In this document: positions 16,824-26,108 of the stretch, one piece after another
Layout: each line of letters opens with the position of its first letter
Numbering within the stretch: position 1 is the first letter of the stretch
From: Hymenobacter siberiensis
GTDB lineage: Bacteria; Bacteroidota; Bacteroidia; Cytophagales; Hymenobacteraceae
Assembly (NCBI RefSeq): GCF_018967865.2
Contig: NZ_JAHLZY020000001.1
Span: 2,356,001-2,420,000 of the forward strand
Direction: 5' to 3'
Length of the DNA stretch: 64,000 bases
Translations under genes and position numbers: made by a program
Notes under the pieces: model-generated
Database searches by the model: none
Seen by the model: the letters and a program-made list of their open reading frames with translations, nothing else
Told to the model about the DNA's origin: nothing

Positions 16824-19469
16824 TTATGCCAAGTCGTCGGATTCGGATTCATCTTCCGAATCTGCTTCATCTTCGCTGTCGTCCTCCAACTCATTGTCGG
16901 TTTCGACAGCCTCGCCGGCGTCATCGGCAAGCGATTCGTTTTCAGCACCATGAAGAGCAACTACCACCTGCGCCCCACCTTCTTCGGTGGTCGTGACGAG
17001 TACGGCTTCGGTTTCCTCCTCCTTTTCTTCGGCGGCCACTTTAGCTACCGAAGATATTTCATCGTTGGCGCTGATTTTAATCAACCGCACGCCTTGAGTA
17101 GCGCGGCCAATCGTGCGCAAATCGCTCATGCGAAGACGGATGGTAATACCGGACTTGTTGATAATCATCAAGTCGTCAGTATCATTAACATCCTTGATGG
17201 CTACCAGATTACCCGTTTTTTCGGTAATCTTCATGGCCCGAACGCCCTTGCCGCCCCGGTTGGTCACGCGGTACTCATCGAGCGAGCTGCGCTTGCCATA
17301 GCCATTCTCGGTCACCACCAGTAATTCCTGGGTGGGGTCGGCGAGGCAGACCATGCCCACAACCCGGTCGCCGGGCGTGTCGGACAGGCTGATGCCGCGC
17401 ACACCAGCGGCGGCCCGACCCATCGAGCGAACCTTGCCTTCGTTGAAGCGAACGGCGCGGCCCGAACGGAGCGCGAGCACCACTTCCGAGTTCGGCGCGA
17501 GCAGCTGAACATCGAGAATGCGGTCGCCTTCGTTGATGGTGATGGCGTTGATGCCAGCCGTACGGGGGCGCGAGTATGCTTCGAGGGGGGTTTTCTTGAC
17601 GGTGCCCTGCTCAGTGCAGAACATCAGGAAGGTGTTTTCCAGATAATCCGGGTCTTTGAGGCCCCGCACATTGAGTACGGAACGCACTTTGTCTTCACGC
17701 GGAATCTCGATAAGGTTTTGCAGGGGCAGGCCCTTGGTGGCCTTCCCTCCTTCCGGCACTTCGTACACCTTGAGCCAGAACACGCGGCCAAGCTCGGTGA
17801 AGAACAGCAGGTACTCGTGGGTGGTGGCCACGAAGAGATGCTCCGTGAAATCGTCCTTCTTGGAGATGGCCCCACGCGAACCAGCCCCGCCCCGGCCCTG
17901 AGCCCGGTATTCGTCTAGGTTAGTACGCTTGATGTAGCCTTCGCGCGAGATGGTGATAACCATGGCCTCGTCGGCAATCATGTCTTCGGTCGAGAAATCA
18001 CCACCGATATAGTTAATTTCCGTGCGGCGGGCATCGCCGTAGCGCTCCCGGATATCAAGCAGCTCGGTTTTGATGATGCCGCGCTGCAGTACATCCGATT
18101 CGAGCACCGACTTCAGGTAGTCGACGAGCTTCATCAGCTCGTTGTATTCGGCCACGATTTTGTCGCGCTCCAGGCCGGTGAGGCGCTGCAGACGCATGTC
18201 CAGGATGGCGCGGGCCTGCACTTCGCTCAGCGCGAAACGCGAGATGAGCTGGCCACGGGCCACCTCAGGGTCGCGCGAGCTGCGAATGAGGGCAATCACC
18301 TCGTCGAGGTGGTCGAGGGCAATGAGCAGGCCTTCAAGAATGTGGGCCCGCTTCTGGGCTTCGGCCAGCTCGTAGCGCGTGCGGCGCACGATGACTTCGG
18401 CGCGGTGCTCGACAAAGTACTGGATGAGCTGCTGGAGGTTCAGCGTCATCGGGCGACCTTTGACCAGGCACACGTTGTTGACGCCGAAGGAGCTTTGCAG
18501 CTGGGTGTACTTGTAGAGGTTGTTGAGCACCACGCTGGGCATGGCATCACGCTTGAGGTCGTAAACGATGCGCATGCCGTCGCGGTCCGACTCGTCGCGC
18601 ATGTCGGAAATGCCCTCAATCTTCTTATCGTTGATGAGCGCGGCCGTCTTCTCAATCATCGACGCCTTGTTCACCATGTAGGGAATCTCGGTGACGACGA
18701 TTTGCTCTTTGCCGGTTTTGGAGGTTTCGAACGAGGCTTTGGCGCGCATGACCACGCGGCCCCGGCCGGTTTCAAACGCCTGCTTCACGCCCTCGTAGCC
18801 GTAGATGATGCCACCGGTGGGGAAGTCGGGCGCCGTAACGTACTGCATGAGCTCGGCCACCGTGATGTCGGGGTTTTCGAGGTAAGCAATGATGCCGCTC
18901 ACGACTTCCGTCATGTTGTGCGGGGCCATGTTGGTGGCCATGCCCACGGCGATGCCCGTCGTACCGTTCACCAACAGGTTGGGGAACTTGGCGGGCATCA
19001 CGCTGGGCTCTTCAAGCGAGTCGTCGAAGTTGGGCTGAAAATCGACGGTGTCCTTGTCCAGGTCGCCGAGCATTTCATCCGAAAGGCGCTTGAGGCGGGC
19101 TTCGGTGTAACGCATAGCCGCCGGCGAGTCGCCATCGACAGAGCCGAAGTTGCCCTGGCCGTCTACCAGGGGATAGCGCAGGCTCCAGTCCTGGGCCATG
19201 CGCACCATGGTGTCATACACCGAAGAGTCGCCGTGCGGGTGGTATTTACCCAGCACCTCGCCCACGATACGGGCCGATTTTTTGTAGGATTTATTGTAGC
19301 CCACGCCCAGCTCGCTCATGCCGTAGAGCACGCGCCGGTGCACGGGCTTCAAGCCGTCGCGGACATCGGGCAGGGCCCGGGAGATGATAACCGACATCGA
19401 GTAATCGATGTAGGCGCCCCGCATCTCGTCTTCGATGTTAATCGGAATGATTTTTTCGCCTTCCGCCAT
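16824..19469 (-). CDS. gyrA: DNA gyrase subunit A
   Basis: 881 residues, start [20 protein letters not shown]. The winged-helix domain has the active-site Tyr121 in [10 protein letters not shown]. The quinolone-resistance region [17 protein letters not shown] has Ser82 and Asp86, the sensitive-type residues. It is followed by the coiled-coil with QAQAILD-like segment ([19 protein letters not shown]) and a C-terminal beta-pinwheel with the GyrA box variant QGRGGAG. The last 25 residues are an acidic Glu/Asp/Ser tail. GyrA and GyrB introduce negative supercoils; gyrB is not in this window. ATG start at 19469. Confidence 0.97.
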   Translation of the reverse strand: MAEGEKIIPINIEDEMRGAYIDYSMSVIISRALPDVRDGLKPVHRRVLYGMSELGVGYNKSYKKSARIVGEVLGKYHPHGDSSVYDTMVRMAQDWSLRYPLVDGQGNFGSVDGDSPAAMRYTEARLKRLSDEMLGDLDKDTVDFQPNFDDSLEEPSVMPAKFPNLLVNGTTGIAVGMATNMAPHNMTEVVSGIIAYLENPDITVAELMQYVTAPDFPTGGIIYGYEGVKQAFETGRGRVVMRAKASFETSKTGKEQIVVTEIPYMVNKASMIEKTAALINDKKIEGISDMRDESDRDGMRIVYDLKRDAMPSVVLNNLYKYTQLQSSFGVNNVCLVKGRPMTLNLQQLIQYFVEHRAEVIVRRTRYELAEAQKRAHILEGLLIALDHLDEVIALIRSSRDPEVARGQLISRFALSEVQARAILDMRLQRLTGLERDKIVAEYNELMKLVDYLKSVLESDVLQRGIIKTELLDIRERYGDARRTEINYIGGDFSTEDMIADEAMVITISREGYIKRTNLDEYRAQGRGGAGSRGAISKKDDFTEHLFVATTHEYLLFFTELGRVFWLKVYEVPEGGKATKGLPLQNLIEIPREDKVRSVLNVRGLKDPDYLENTFLMFCTEQGTVKKTPLEAYSRPRTAGINAITINEGDRILDVQLLAPNSEVVLALRSGRAVRFNEGKVRSMGRAAAGVRGISLSDTPGDRVVGMVCLADPTQELLVVTENGYGKRSSLDEYRVTNRGGKGVRAMKITEKTGNLVAIKDVNDTDDLMIINKSGITIRLRMSDLRTIGRATQGVRLIKISANDEISSVAKVAAEEKEEETEAVLVTTTEEGGAQVVVALHGAENESLADDAGEAVETDNELEDDSEDEADSEDESESDDLA

Positions 19470-19561
19470 TGAGGGGGTTGATAGGCGACTTGAAAAAACC
19501 CAAATAAGGTGGTTTTAAGCCGCAGGGTGAATGGTTCTTTATATGCGTGCGAAGATACAAT

Positions 19562-19596
19562 AAAAAGGCCGCAACGACAAGCGCTGCGGCCTTTTA
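19562..19596 (-). terminator. terminator after the small lipoprotein gene
   Basis: AAAAGGCCGCA (19563-19573) and TGCGGCCTTTT (19585-19595) pair perfectly over 11 bp, with A and T runs on both sides, so it may work in both directions. It lies between the lipoprotein gene and gyrA. Confidence 0.8.
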
Positions 19597-19693
19597 TAGA
19601 CTTATTGAAGAAACTATCGAAAGGTGGCCGGCGGCCGGTACCAACCCTCAAAACCACCAAACCAGGGCCTTCCCTCCCACCGCCGCCGCCGGC

Positions 19694-19924
19694 TTAGCGA
19701 ATGGACTTGCTGCGGTCGTTGTCATGCTGCGCGGGTTTGGAATTCGTGGTCTTGATTTTCTCGCCGATGGCGGGGTTCTGCTTCTTCCAGAGCGGCTGGC
19801 CCCGGTACTTCACCCCGCTGTGCAGGTGCACCTTGCGCACGTGGCACGATTCGATGGGACAGGTACGGCAGCTGGCTAAGGCCACGAGCAGCGTACAGAA
19901 TATCGAGCGAAAAAGCAGCTTCAT
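19694..19924 (-). CDS. small lipoprotein, unknown function
   Basis: 76 residues from the ATG at 19924. A lipoprotein signal ends in the lipobox LVALASC, followed at once by a Cys-containing motif (CRTCPIESCHVRKVHLH), then a basic, hydrophilic tail. The Cys/His pattern could bind metal (inference). A promoter motif ends four bases upstream of the start. Found by me as a conserved-looking small ORF; no function is known to me. Confidence 0.65.
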   Translation of the reverse strand: MKLLFRSIFCTLLVALASCRTCPIESCHVRKVHLHSGVKYRGQPLWKKQNPAIGEKIKTTNSKPAQHDNDRSKSIR

Positions 19925-19928
19925 GGCA

Positions 19929-19936
19929 CAAAGGTA
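19929..19936 (-). promoter_or_regulatory. -7 promoter motif, leaderless arrangement
   Basis: On the minus strand TACCTTTG is followed by TGCC and then the ATG at 19924. It is the same word as the his promoter. Transcription would begin at or very near the start codon. Confidence 0.5.
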
Positions 19937-19991
19937 ACGCATAGGAAAGGCGGCAACAGCCCGCATTGGGCCACACGGCGGCTAGCCGATT

Positions 19992-20651
19992 TTAGTCCTC
20001 GCCGTCCCACTCGGCCAGAAAGCGGGCCACGTAGGCTTCCATAAACGCATGGCGCCCGCGGGCCACGGCGCGGGCACCATCCGTATTTAGCCGGTCCTGA
20101 AGGTGGAAGAGCTTTTCGTAGAAGTGGTTGAGCGTAGGGGCCGTATTCTTCTGGTAGCTGGCAAAACTGTCGTGCACCATCGGCGCAATGGCCGGGTCGT
20201 GCAGCGGCCGGCCGGCGTGCCCACCGTAGGCAAACGCCCGCGCAATGCCAATGGCCCCGATGGCATCTAGCCGGTCGGCGTCCTGCACCAGGGCAGCTTC
20301 GATGCTCGAAACCGGCGTGGCTACGCCCGAGCCTTTGAAGGAAACCTCCCGAATAACGGTTTCGACGCGCACAACAACTTCTTCGGCTACCTGCTGGCTG
20401 TGCAGCCAGGCGCGGGCGGCGCGGGGACCGGCTTCGTAGTCGCCGCCGTGGAATTTCCAGTCGGCGATGTCGTGGAGCAGGGCAGCCAGCTCGGTCACCA
20501 GCGCATCGGCCTCGGGATGAGCGGCGGCGAGGCGACGGGCCATCAGCCAGACGCGGCGGATGTGTGCCCAGTCGTGCCCACTGCCTTCGTTGGCAAACTT
20601 GTCTTCGATAAAGCGGGCGGTGGTGGCGATTACGTCCAAGAGAACTGTCAA
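19992..20651 (-). CDS. HD-domain phosphohydrolase
   Basis: 219 residues. The HD signature is clear: His30 in GHDWAHIRRV, His60-Asp61 in ALLHDIADWKFHGG, and a further Asp in QDADRLDAIGAIGIAR (about 130-145). Such YedJ-like proteins are metal-dependent phosphohydrolases on nucleotides or similar compounds. The substrate is not evident. Same strand as and 67 bases upstream of the lipoprotein gene, which has its own promoter motif. Confidence 0.88.
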   Translation of the reverse strand: MTVLLDVIATTARFIEDKFANEGSGHDWAHIRRVWLMARRLAAAHPEADALVTELAALLHDIADWKFHGGDYEAGPRAARAWLHSQQVAEEVVVRVETVIREVSFKGSGVATPVSSIEAALVQDADRLDAIGAIGIARAFAYGGHAGRPLHDPAIAPMVHDSFASYQKNTAPTLNHFYEKLFHLQDRLNTDGARAVARGRHAFMEAYVARFLAEWDGED

Positions 20652-20720
20652 AATGAGGTATTAAAAAAGCGGCCGCAACCCATGAGGAGCGGCCGCCGGG
20701 AAGCGGGCAAAAGTACGGGC

Positions 20721-21524
20721 TTATTTCTGTTCATTGAGGTCCCAGTCATACTTCAGGTAGGTCAGGGGCACATCGGGCTTGATTTTTTGCGTGGCGTAGC
20801 GGTTCACAAAATCCTGGATGGAAGTGCTGCCGTTTTTGGTGAAGTCCTTGGGGTAGAAGCTGAAGATGGAGGAGAGCTGCGGCTTATCGGCGGGCGTCAG
20901 CTTGTTTTTGGCGGGGTTGTTCACAAAGTCGCGGCCCTGCTCGTCGAGCTGCGCATTCAGGCGCGGGCCGACGTAGGCCTCGTTGCGCAGGCGGGGGCAC
21001 GACATGGCCGCGCACACCAGCGCCACATGGATGCGGTTGTCCTCAAAGTTCTTGCGGATGATGCGGTGCTCGATATCATTGAGGGAATAATCTTTGCCGT
21101 CGAGCTTGATAAAATGCTGGTCCCAAGGCGTATCAACGAAGATTTTAGTACCGCCCAGGTCCTTAATGCTCTTAACCGGATAGGCGCGCAGAATGCGCTG
21201 CACGGTGAAGGCATTGTAGGCGTTTATCCAGTAGGCCAGCTCATTGTTGGAAGTCCAGCTCTTGCTGGGCAGGTGCGCAGACAGGTCTTGCAAATAAGCA
21301 TTGAGCGCGAGGCTGTCGCCCTGCCACGCTTTGTAATCGACCAGTCCCTGGTTGTTGACGTATTTTTTCAGCTGGCTATCCCAAGCGGCGTGGGTGGGCG
21401 GCGTGGTTGCCGTTTTGGCCGTAGGATTGAGGGGAATAAGGTAGCGGATATAGCCGCAGCCAGAGGTGAAAGCCGTAACCAGCGCAAACAGGCACAGGAA
21501 CGTAAAACGGGGAATTAAGCGCAT
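20721..21524 (-). CDS. DUF547 lipoprotein
   Basis: 267 residues from the ATG at 21524. Residues 1-23 form a lipoprotein signal (MRLIPRFTFLCLFALVTAF, lipobox TSGC). The DUF547 domain is the rest: NNELAYWINAYNAFTVQRIL, DIEHRIIRKNFEDNRIHVAL and CAAMSCPRLRNEAYVG are its typical blocks. The domain has a papain-like character with conserved Cys, but activity is not established. Export to the periplasmic face is expected. Confidence 0.88.
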   Translation of the reverse strand: MRLIPRFTFLCLFALVTAFTSGCGYIRYLIPLNPTAKTATTPPTHAAWDSQLKKYVNNQGLVDYKAWQGDSLALNAYLQDLSAHLPSKSWTSNNELAYWINAYNAFTVQRILRAYPVKSIKDLGGTKIFVDTPWDQHFIKLDGKDYSLNDIEHRIIRKNFEDNRIHVALVCAAMSCPRLRNEAYVGPRLNAQLDEQGRDFVNNPAKNKLTPADKPQLSSIFSFYPKDFTKNGSTSIQDFVNRYATQKIKPDVPLTYLKYDWDLNEQK

Positions 21525-21886
21525 GAAGCAGGTTCGTAAAAGAGTGGTGATGTCGGGCTTGATGCCCTGACAAAAAGCACTTACGCAGCCAGACACGATT
21601 TAAACAGTTTCATACGCTGTTTAGCGACACACCCGGTACGTCATCCTGCGCGTGATGTCAAATGACTACACTTCGGATTACTCAACAGCCCCACGGGGCG
21701 TACCGGGGCGTACCGGGGCGTACCGGAAGAAATCAGAATAAGTTGGTTCATTTACCATTTCTGCTACGCGAGCGGAGTATCGGCATACCACCCGGGCAGC
21801 GGGCCCGCTCCCGATGGGTTCAACCCAAGAAATTCACTGCGATTACAGTTAGCTGCCGTTTCTTCGCCTTATAAAGCTCCATTTCT
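21525..21886. other. intergenic region, no gene
   Basis: Between two divergent genes. The only structure seen is a perfect three-fold tandem repeat of GGGGCGTACC at 21695-21724. A short plus-strand frame over it shows no protein-like features. Promoters for both neighbours must lie here, but no clear TAnnTTTG was found. Confidence 0.5.
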
Positions 21887-22711
21887 ATGATTTCCCGTTA
21901 TCTCCTTTCGGCGGCCCTGCTCCTGCCACTGGCGTCGGCACCGCAGCTGGCGGCCGCGCAGGTGCCCCTGGCCACCCCCGCGCCAGCAGATACCACGCAC
22001 AAGTACCAGAACCCCGCCGGGGTGTCCTCACTGATTAAAAAGTCTTTTTTCAAAAGCAAAGGGTTTCGGGCCAGCATTGTGCCGGCGGTACTGATTAGCT
22101 ACGGCATCAGCACCATCAACGGCAATGGCTTTTACAGCTCCTACGATGCCAAGAGTGACATTCACCACACGTTTGGCGACTACAGCAACCACATTGATGA
22201 CTTCCTACAATGGGCGCCCTACCTAGAGATTCCCGTGGTGCTGCTGGCCGGCGTGGAGTCGCGCAGCGACCGGATAAACCTCGGGCTCGTCATCGTGAAA
22301 AGTGAGCTGATTATGCTTTCCTCAGTGTATGTGGTGAAAACCCTTACCCGCATCGAGCGACCCGATGGCTCCAATAGTCTATCGTTTCCATCGGGGCACA
22401 CGGCGCAGGCCTTTCTGGCCGCCAGCATTGTGCACACCGAGTTCCGCGACAAAAGCCAGTGGTACGGCATCGGGGCTTATACGCTGGCTACGAGCGTGGC
22501 TGCCTTCCGCATGATAAATAACAAGCACTGGGAGTCGGACGTGGTGGCCGGGGCGGGCTTCGGCATTCTCTCGGCCCACGTGGCCTACCTGACCCACCGC
22601 AACCGCTGGGGCCACAAGCCCACGGGCCGCGGCATCGGCGACACCAGCTTCATGCCCATGTGGACCCCGGCGGGCGCCACGGGCCTGTGCTTCACCTGGC
22701 GGCCGAAATAG
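21887..22711 (+). CDS. PAP2-family phosphatase
   Basis: 274 residues with a signal peptide (cleavage near AAAQ, 25) and several hydrophobic helices. All three phosphatase motifs are present: KTLTRIERP (151-159), PSGH (168-171) and RMINNKHWESD with Arg208, His214 and Asp218. These enzymes remove phosphate from lipid phosphates such as phosphatidate or undecaprenyl pyrophosphate, on the outer face of the inner membrane or in the periplasm. The exact substrate is unknown. Confidence 0.9.
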   Translation: MISRYLLSAALLLPLASAPQLAAAQVPLATPAPADTTHKYQNPAGVSSLIKKSFFKSKGFRASIVPAVLISYGISTINGNGFYSSYDAKSDIHHTFGDYSNHIDDFLQWAPYLEIPVVLLAGVESRSDRINLGLVIVKSELIMLSSVYVVKTLTRIERPDGSNSLSFPSGHTAQAFLAASIVHTEFRDKSQWYGIGAYTLATSVAAFRMINNKHWESDVVAGAGFGILSAHVAYLTHRNRWGHKPTGRGIGDTSFMPMWTPAGATGLCFTWRPK

Positions 22712-22731
22712 CAGCCGAAGAGCCTCTGGAT

Positions 22732-22784
22732 AAACGTCATTCGGCCCGTCGAAACAATATGTTCCGGCGAGCCGAATGACGTTT
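22732..22784. repeat. palindromic intergenic repeat / possible terminator
   Basis: AAACGTCATTCGGC (22732-22745) pairs with GCCGAATGACGTTT (22771-22784), with partial pairing inside. It lies between the convergent PAP2 gene and a small minus-strand gene. It shares the theme AACGTCAT with other long palindromes here. Confidence 0.6.
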
Positions 22785-22800
22785 GAGCGGGCTTTATGCG

Positions 22801-23010
22801 TTAGACTATCGGAAGTTCGGCACGCTCCGCATTATCGGTGCCAGTATCTGCCTGCTCATCCAATGCTTCCAGCTCGACTTCGCGCTGCCAGATTTGGGCT
22901 GGGTTGAAAAGACCGGTGGCGGCAACCAGGTCTTCGAGCAGGTGGTCGAGCAGGTGGTCGTCGGGAGCGGATTGCTCTTCCGGATTGGGAGGCGTTTGAT
23001 TCGGGTCCAT
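22801..23010 (-). CDS. small acidic hypothetical protein
   Basis: A 69-residue frame with ATG start MDPNQTPPNPEEQ. The composition is acidic and Leu-rich (DDHLLDHLLEDLVAATGLF), mostly helical with a Pro-rich start, as in small adaptor-like proteins. I do not recognise it. It is preferred over the plus-strand frame in the same place because it has a clean start and end and lies between two palindrome/divergent-promoter regions. Confidence 0.5.
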   Translation of the reverse strand: MDPNQTPPNPEEQSAPDDHLLDHLLEDLVAATGLFNPAQIWQREVELEALDEQADTGTDNAERAELPIV

Positions 23011-23139
23011 GAATCGCCTACGCTAACTGGTGACCTGACGGCTATTATTTTGGGTAACCGCCGGCAATACTCCGGTGAAATGCATTATACTACCCGCCCC
23101 CGATGGTCAGTGTGGCGGTACCGCCCCTACTTCAACAGC

Positions 23140-23508
23140 ATGATTTTAGAATTTCAAACCGATTTCATTCCGCTAATCACTACGGGCGTGAAAGTCCATA
23201 CCATCCGCTTCGGCAACCGCTGGAGCGCCGGCCAGTCTATTAAATTTTATGTGAACGTGGGGCAGGACGGCATGCGTAAGTTCTGGCCCGACGGAGTGGC
23301 GCAGAATGTTCAGAACATTCGAGTGGAAGTAAGTCACGGAACCCCGGTAATCGAAATAAACGGCCGCCAACTGTCGGCCCCGGAACTCACCGAGTTTACC
23401 CACCGCGACGGGTTCGAATCGCCCGGGCTGCTGCTGCAATTCCTGGACGGCTACCACGGGCTGCCTTTCGTGGGCCAGCTCATTCACTGGAGCAGTCTTC
23501 GCTACTAA
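23140..23508 (+). CDS. hypothetical protein, possibly ASCH/PUA-like fold
   Basis: 122 residues from the ATG at 23140 (MILEFQTDFIPLITTGVKVHTIR). The start, a hydrophobic strand followed by GVKVHTIRFGNRWSAGQSIKFY, resembles ASCH domains, which have a conserved basic-Thr-x-Arg turn and bind RNA or nucleosides. This is only pattern similarity. The end is GLPFVGQLIHWSSLRY. The frame runs open much further upstream but there overlaps the minus-strand gene. Divergent from the small acidic protein gene. Confidence 0.6.
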   Translation: MILEFQTDFIPLITTGVKVHTIRFGNRWSAGQSIKFYVNVGQDGMRKFWPDGVAQNVQNIRVEVSHGTPVIEINGRQLSAPELTEFTHRDGFESPGLLLQFLDGYHGLPFVGQLIHWSSLRY

Positions 23509-23569
23509 AGGCCGGCCACAAAAAAACCCAATGCAAACACTTGATTTGCATGGGGTCTAATACACGATT

Positions 23570-23585
23570 AGCCGCCTGTCGGACT
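23570..23585 (-). repeat. att-like duplicate of the tRNA-Thr 3' end
   Basis: Identical over 16 bases to the tRNA-Thr 3' end at 28046-28061, same orientation, then diverges (TGCC against CGAA). It would be the distal attachment site of the island. A relic of a second tRNA gene would look the same, but no acceptor-stem 5' half is found nearby. Confidence 0.5.
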
Positions 23586-23673
23586 TGCCAGTACCACTAC
23601 TTAGTATGTGGGGATGCGCAGAAGCCCCCTGCGGGGCCTTTTACGCCCACCGATGAGCTAGGGGGGTTTACAG

Positions 23674-24225
23674 TTAGAGCCACGTTAGCGCGGCAGTCAA
23701 GCAACAGGTGGCAAAATAATTGGGGGCCCGCTTATCAAAGCGGGTTGCCACGGCCCGAAAACGTTTTAAGCCATTGATGGCTCGTTCAATCTGGTTTCGT
23801 TCTATACATTTCAGCATCGTGTTCGAGGGATAATGTCCAGTTTTTCTTGCTGGGAATCCCGGCTCCGGCTTGTCCTATCTGGACGCGCACGTAGTCCGCG
23901 TCGTAGGCGCTGTCGGCCAAGACGACCTGCCCCGCCCGCAGGTGGCTCCGCAACAGCCCCGGGACTTGCGGGCAATCGCCGGCTTGGCCACCGCGGTCAG
24001 GGCCAGGGCGCAAATCCGGCCGTGGGCGTCGCAACTCAGGTGGTGCTTGGTTGTGAAACCACCCCGGCTAAGGCCGAGCGCCTGGCCGACGGGACTATCT
24101 TTTTTTGCCCCGGCCGCCACCTGGTGCGCGCGTACGGCCGTCGAGGCGTACAGGGCCGGTAGCCGTAGCGCCGGTCCTGGCGGATGGTATTTCCGTAGTA
24201 GCGAAGGAAGGCTTGCCGCCCACCC
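23674..24225 (-). pseudogene. IS5-family transposase relic
   Basis: Minus-strand pieces in several frames match the DDE core of an IS5-type transposase: STAVRAHQVAAGAKKDSP, ALGLSRGGFTTKHHLSCDAHG, LADSAYDADYVRVQI and, in another frame, IERAINGLKRFRAVATRFDK with the end TAALTWL and a stop. The N-terminal third, with the first part of the catalytic Asp region, is missing and there are at least two frameshifts. Confidence 0.8.
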
Positions 24226-24265
24226 GGCCCAGCCGTGTGCTTGCTTTCGCACTATTTATTTACCC

Positions 24266-24721
24266 ATGACCCTAATCCTTCGCCCCGTTACCCTGGCCGC
24301 GCGGCTGCCCCTTGGCCGACTTCTACCAGCACTTCGGCTACGCCCACGACGCGGCCGCGCAGCAGGCGCTGGCCGCATCGTGGGCGTAGCCCATCCCGAG
24401 TGGGGGGCGCTGTATCTGCTCGATGATGCCGGCCAGGCCGTGGGCTACGCTGGCATCACCTACTTCACCTTCGAGCGGGGCGGGCGCTACGCCCTCGTCG
24501 ATGAACTGTACATGGCCGGCGCGGCCCGCAGCCGGGGCGTGGGCCGCGCCGCGCTGCTCCTGTTGCAGCAGCAGGCCCGGGCCGCAGGCCTAGTGGCCTT
24601 GTACCTGCAAACCGAGCCCTACAATGCCCGCGCCCAGCGCCTCTACGAGTCCGTGGGCTTCGTGGACGATGAGCGGCGCAACCTGGCCTGGCTGAGCGGG
24701 GCGGTTCCGGGCAAGGAATGA
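24266..24721 (+). CDS. GNAT-family N-acetyltransferase, probably with a damaged N-terminal part
   Basis: 151 residues from the ATG at 24266. The acetyl-CoA motif is RSRGVGRAALLLLQQQARA (about 91-109), followed by LYLQTEPYNARAQRLYESVGF, the usual end of the fold. In the N-terminal part (about residues 12-35) the open frame is Arg/Leu-rich and unlike a protein, while another frame reads ADFYQHFGYAHDAAAQQALA, which does look like one. Two compensating indels probably replaced that stretch, so function is doubtful. The gene is part of the tRNA-Thr island. Confidence 0.65.
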   Translation: MTLILRPVTLAARLPLGRLLPALRLRPRRGRAAGAGRIVGVAHPEWGALYLLDDAGQAVGYAGITYFTFERGGRYALVDELYMAGAARSRGVGRAALLLLQQQARAAGLVALYLQTEPYNARAQRLYESVGFVDDERRNLAWLSGAVPGKE

Positions 24722-24739
24722 GTACGCCTGGAAAAAGGT

Positions 24740-25021
24740 CGGAGTGGGTAGCCGCCTTTCGTGGCGCTGGACCTGGGCATCGATACGTCCACGGACGGCC
24801 GGCAGCTCGTCGGGAGTAGCCGTGTCGGTCTGGATAACCAAGGCCGTGCCGCCCGCCTTTTCAATTGCCGCCACCACCGCGTTGCCTTCCGACCGGATGC
24901 GGCTCAGGGTGGCCACTTTGCCGCCCTTCGCAGCCAGCCACAACGAGGTCGTCTTGCCGATGTCCAAGCTACCGCCCGTAACCAGACAGTTTTTTTGAAT
25001 CGGGTTATGGCGCGCTGTCAA
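24740..25021 (-). pseudogene. short-chain dehydrogenase N-terminal fragment
   Basis: From a TTG at 25021 the minus strand encodes a Rossmann start: NCLVTGGSLDIGKTTSLWLA (an altered TGxxxGIG), GGKVATLSRI and ALVIQTDTATPDELPAV, then loses similarity near residue 85. The NNAG and YxxxK catalytic motifs are absent. It is a truncated relic. Confidence 0.65.
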
Positions 25022-25025
25022 TGAA

Positions 25026-25066
25026 AAGCAAAAAAGCCAATGGCTGCCTTGGGGCAGCCATTGGCT
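25026..25066 (-). terminator. strong terminator after the isochorismatase-like gene
   Basis: AGCCAATGGCTGCC (25035-25048) and GGCAGCCATTGGCT (25053-25066) pair perfectly over 14 bp with a 4-base loop; on the minus strand a T-run follows. It lies 41 bases past the stop codon at 25107. Confidence 0.9.
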
Positions 25067-25106
25067 AGTATATCTATCGGATGCAAACCGGGAGAATAAA
25101 GCGGGC

Positions 25107-26108
25107 CTAGGACCTACCGGTGGGCGCGTAGGAGCCGTAGAGCTTATCGACCTGCGCGGCGGGTGGGCCCTGCTTAGCCTCGTTGGCGGCAGCCGTGGGC
25201 GGCTCGGTCCAGGGCATCTTGCCCACAATCAGCTTGGGCAGGTTGATGAACACGTCGGTACCGCTACGCCGCACCACGGCGTCGAAGGGAATGTAGACGT
25301 CGCTCTTGAGCAGCCCCTGCTTGACTACCATATACCCCGGTCCGTCCCCGTCGTTCACCACTTTATCGACCGTGCCAATCTTGCCGTCGCCAGAGCCATG
25401 CACCGTGTCGCCGACTGCCACCGCGGGCACGGGCGGGTGCTCGATGCTCGCCAGAAAGTCGTCGACGGTGATGACGCCGTTAGCAATCAGGGGAAAGTTG
25501 ATGTGGATGGCTGCCTCGTATTCGGGCAGGCCGGCCGCGCCGATGGCGTCGGAAATGAAGGTAACGTCGTAGCCGGCTTCGGTGCCGTGGCGGCCGGTGC
25601 TCTCGCAGCAGAGGTTGGCCGTCATTCCGGCGATGACCAGGTGGGTGATGCCGCGGCTTTCCAGGTGCTCGGCCAAGTCGGTCTGGAACACGTCGCAGCT
25701 TTTGTGGGGTAGCAGCACGATGTCGCTGGCCTGAGGCTGCAGCTCGGGGTGGAAGTCGGCGCCCCAGCTACCGGCCAGAAACATCTTGTTCTCAAACATG
25801 AGGCGGTTGATGCCGCTGCGCTTCTGCAGGCTGTGCTGGGCGTAATCCTCCTCAGTGTAGGCCATGGGCCCGAACAGCACCTGGATGCCCTGGGCGCGGG
25901 CGCCATCGATGGCCCGCTTCAGGTTGGGGATGACGTTGTTCTTTTCCACCGTGCCCTTGGTCATCTCCCACGCCGCGCCGCCTTCGGAGAGAAAGTCGTT
26001 CACGGGGTCAATCACCAGCAGCACGGTGCGGTCGGCGGGCAAACTGCGACCGGTTTCGCCCTTGGGCAAATAGGTTGCGGCGGATTGGGGGCGGGGAGTA
26101 TTTTCCAT
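25107..26108 (-). CDS. isochorismatase-family hydrolase with C-terminal DUF2171-like domain
   Basis: 333 residues from the ATG at 26108. Residues about 25-215 are a cysteine hydrolase of the isochorismatase superfamily: VLLVIDPVNDFL with the catalytic Asp, a Lys in the central HKSCDVF region, and VIAGMTANLCCESTGRHGTEAGYDV with the nucleophile Cys. Residues about 220-295 (VAVGDTVHGSGDGKIGTVDKV, YIPFDAV) look like a DUF2171/PRC-barrel-type beta domain, an uncommon partner. The end is Pro/Ala-rich. It is the only intact-looking gene of the tRNA-Thr island with its own terminator. The substrate is unknown. Confidence 0.8.
   Translation of the reverse strand: MENTPRPQSAATYLPKGETGRSLPADRTVLLVIDPVNDFLSEGGAAWEMTKGTVEKNNVIPNLKRAIDGARAQGIQVLFGPMAYTEEDYAQHSLQKRSGINRLMFENKMFLAGSWGADFHPELQPQASDIVLLPHKSCDVFQTDLAEHLESRGITHLVIAGMTANLCCESTGRHGTEAGYDVTFISDAIGAAGLPEYEAAIHINFPLIANGVITVDDFLASIEHPPVPAVAVGDTVHGSGDGKIGTVDKVVNDGDGPGYMVVKQGLLKSDVYIPFDAVVRRSGTDVFINLPKLIVGKMPWTEPPTAAANEAKQGPPAAQVDKLYGSYAPTGRS

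Noticed and set aside
18309..19472. Long plus-strand ORF opposite gyrA
   Set aside because: Mirrors the codon structure of gyrA on the other strand; His/Val/Gly-rich and without any family feature.
21695..21724. Three direct 10-bp repeats as a CRISPR or iteron
   Set aside because: Units are immediately adjacent, with no spacers, and nothing plasmid-like or Cas-like is near.
22783..23139. Upstream extension of the ASCH-like ORF on the plus strand
   Set aside because: It overlaps the minus-strand small gene, has no conserved look, and the ATG at 23140 starts a protein-like segment.
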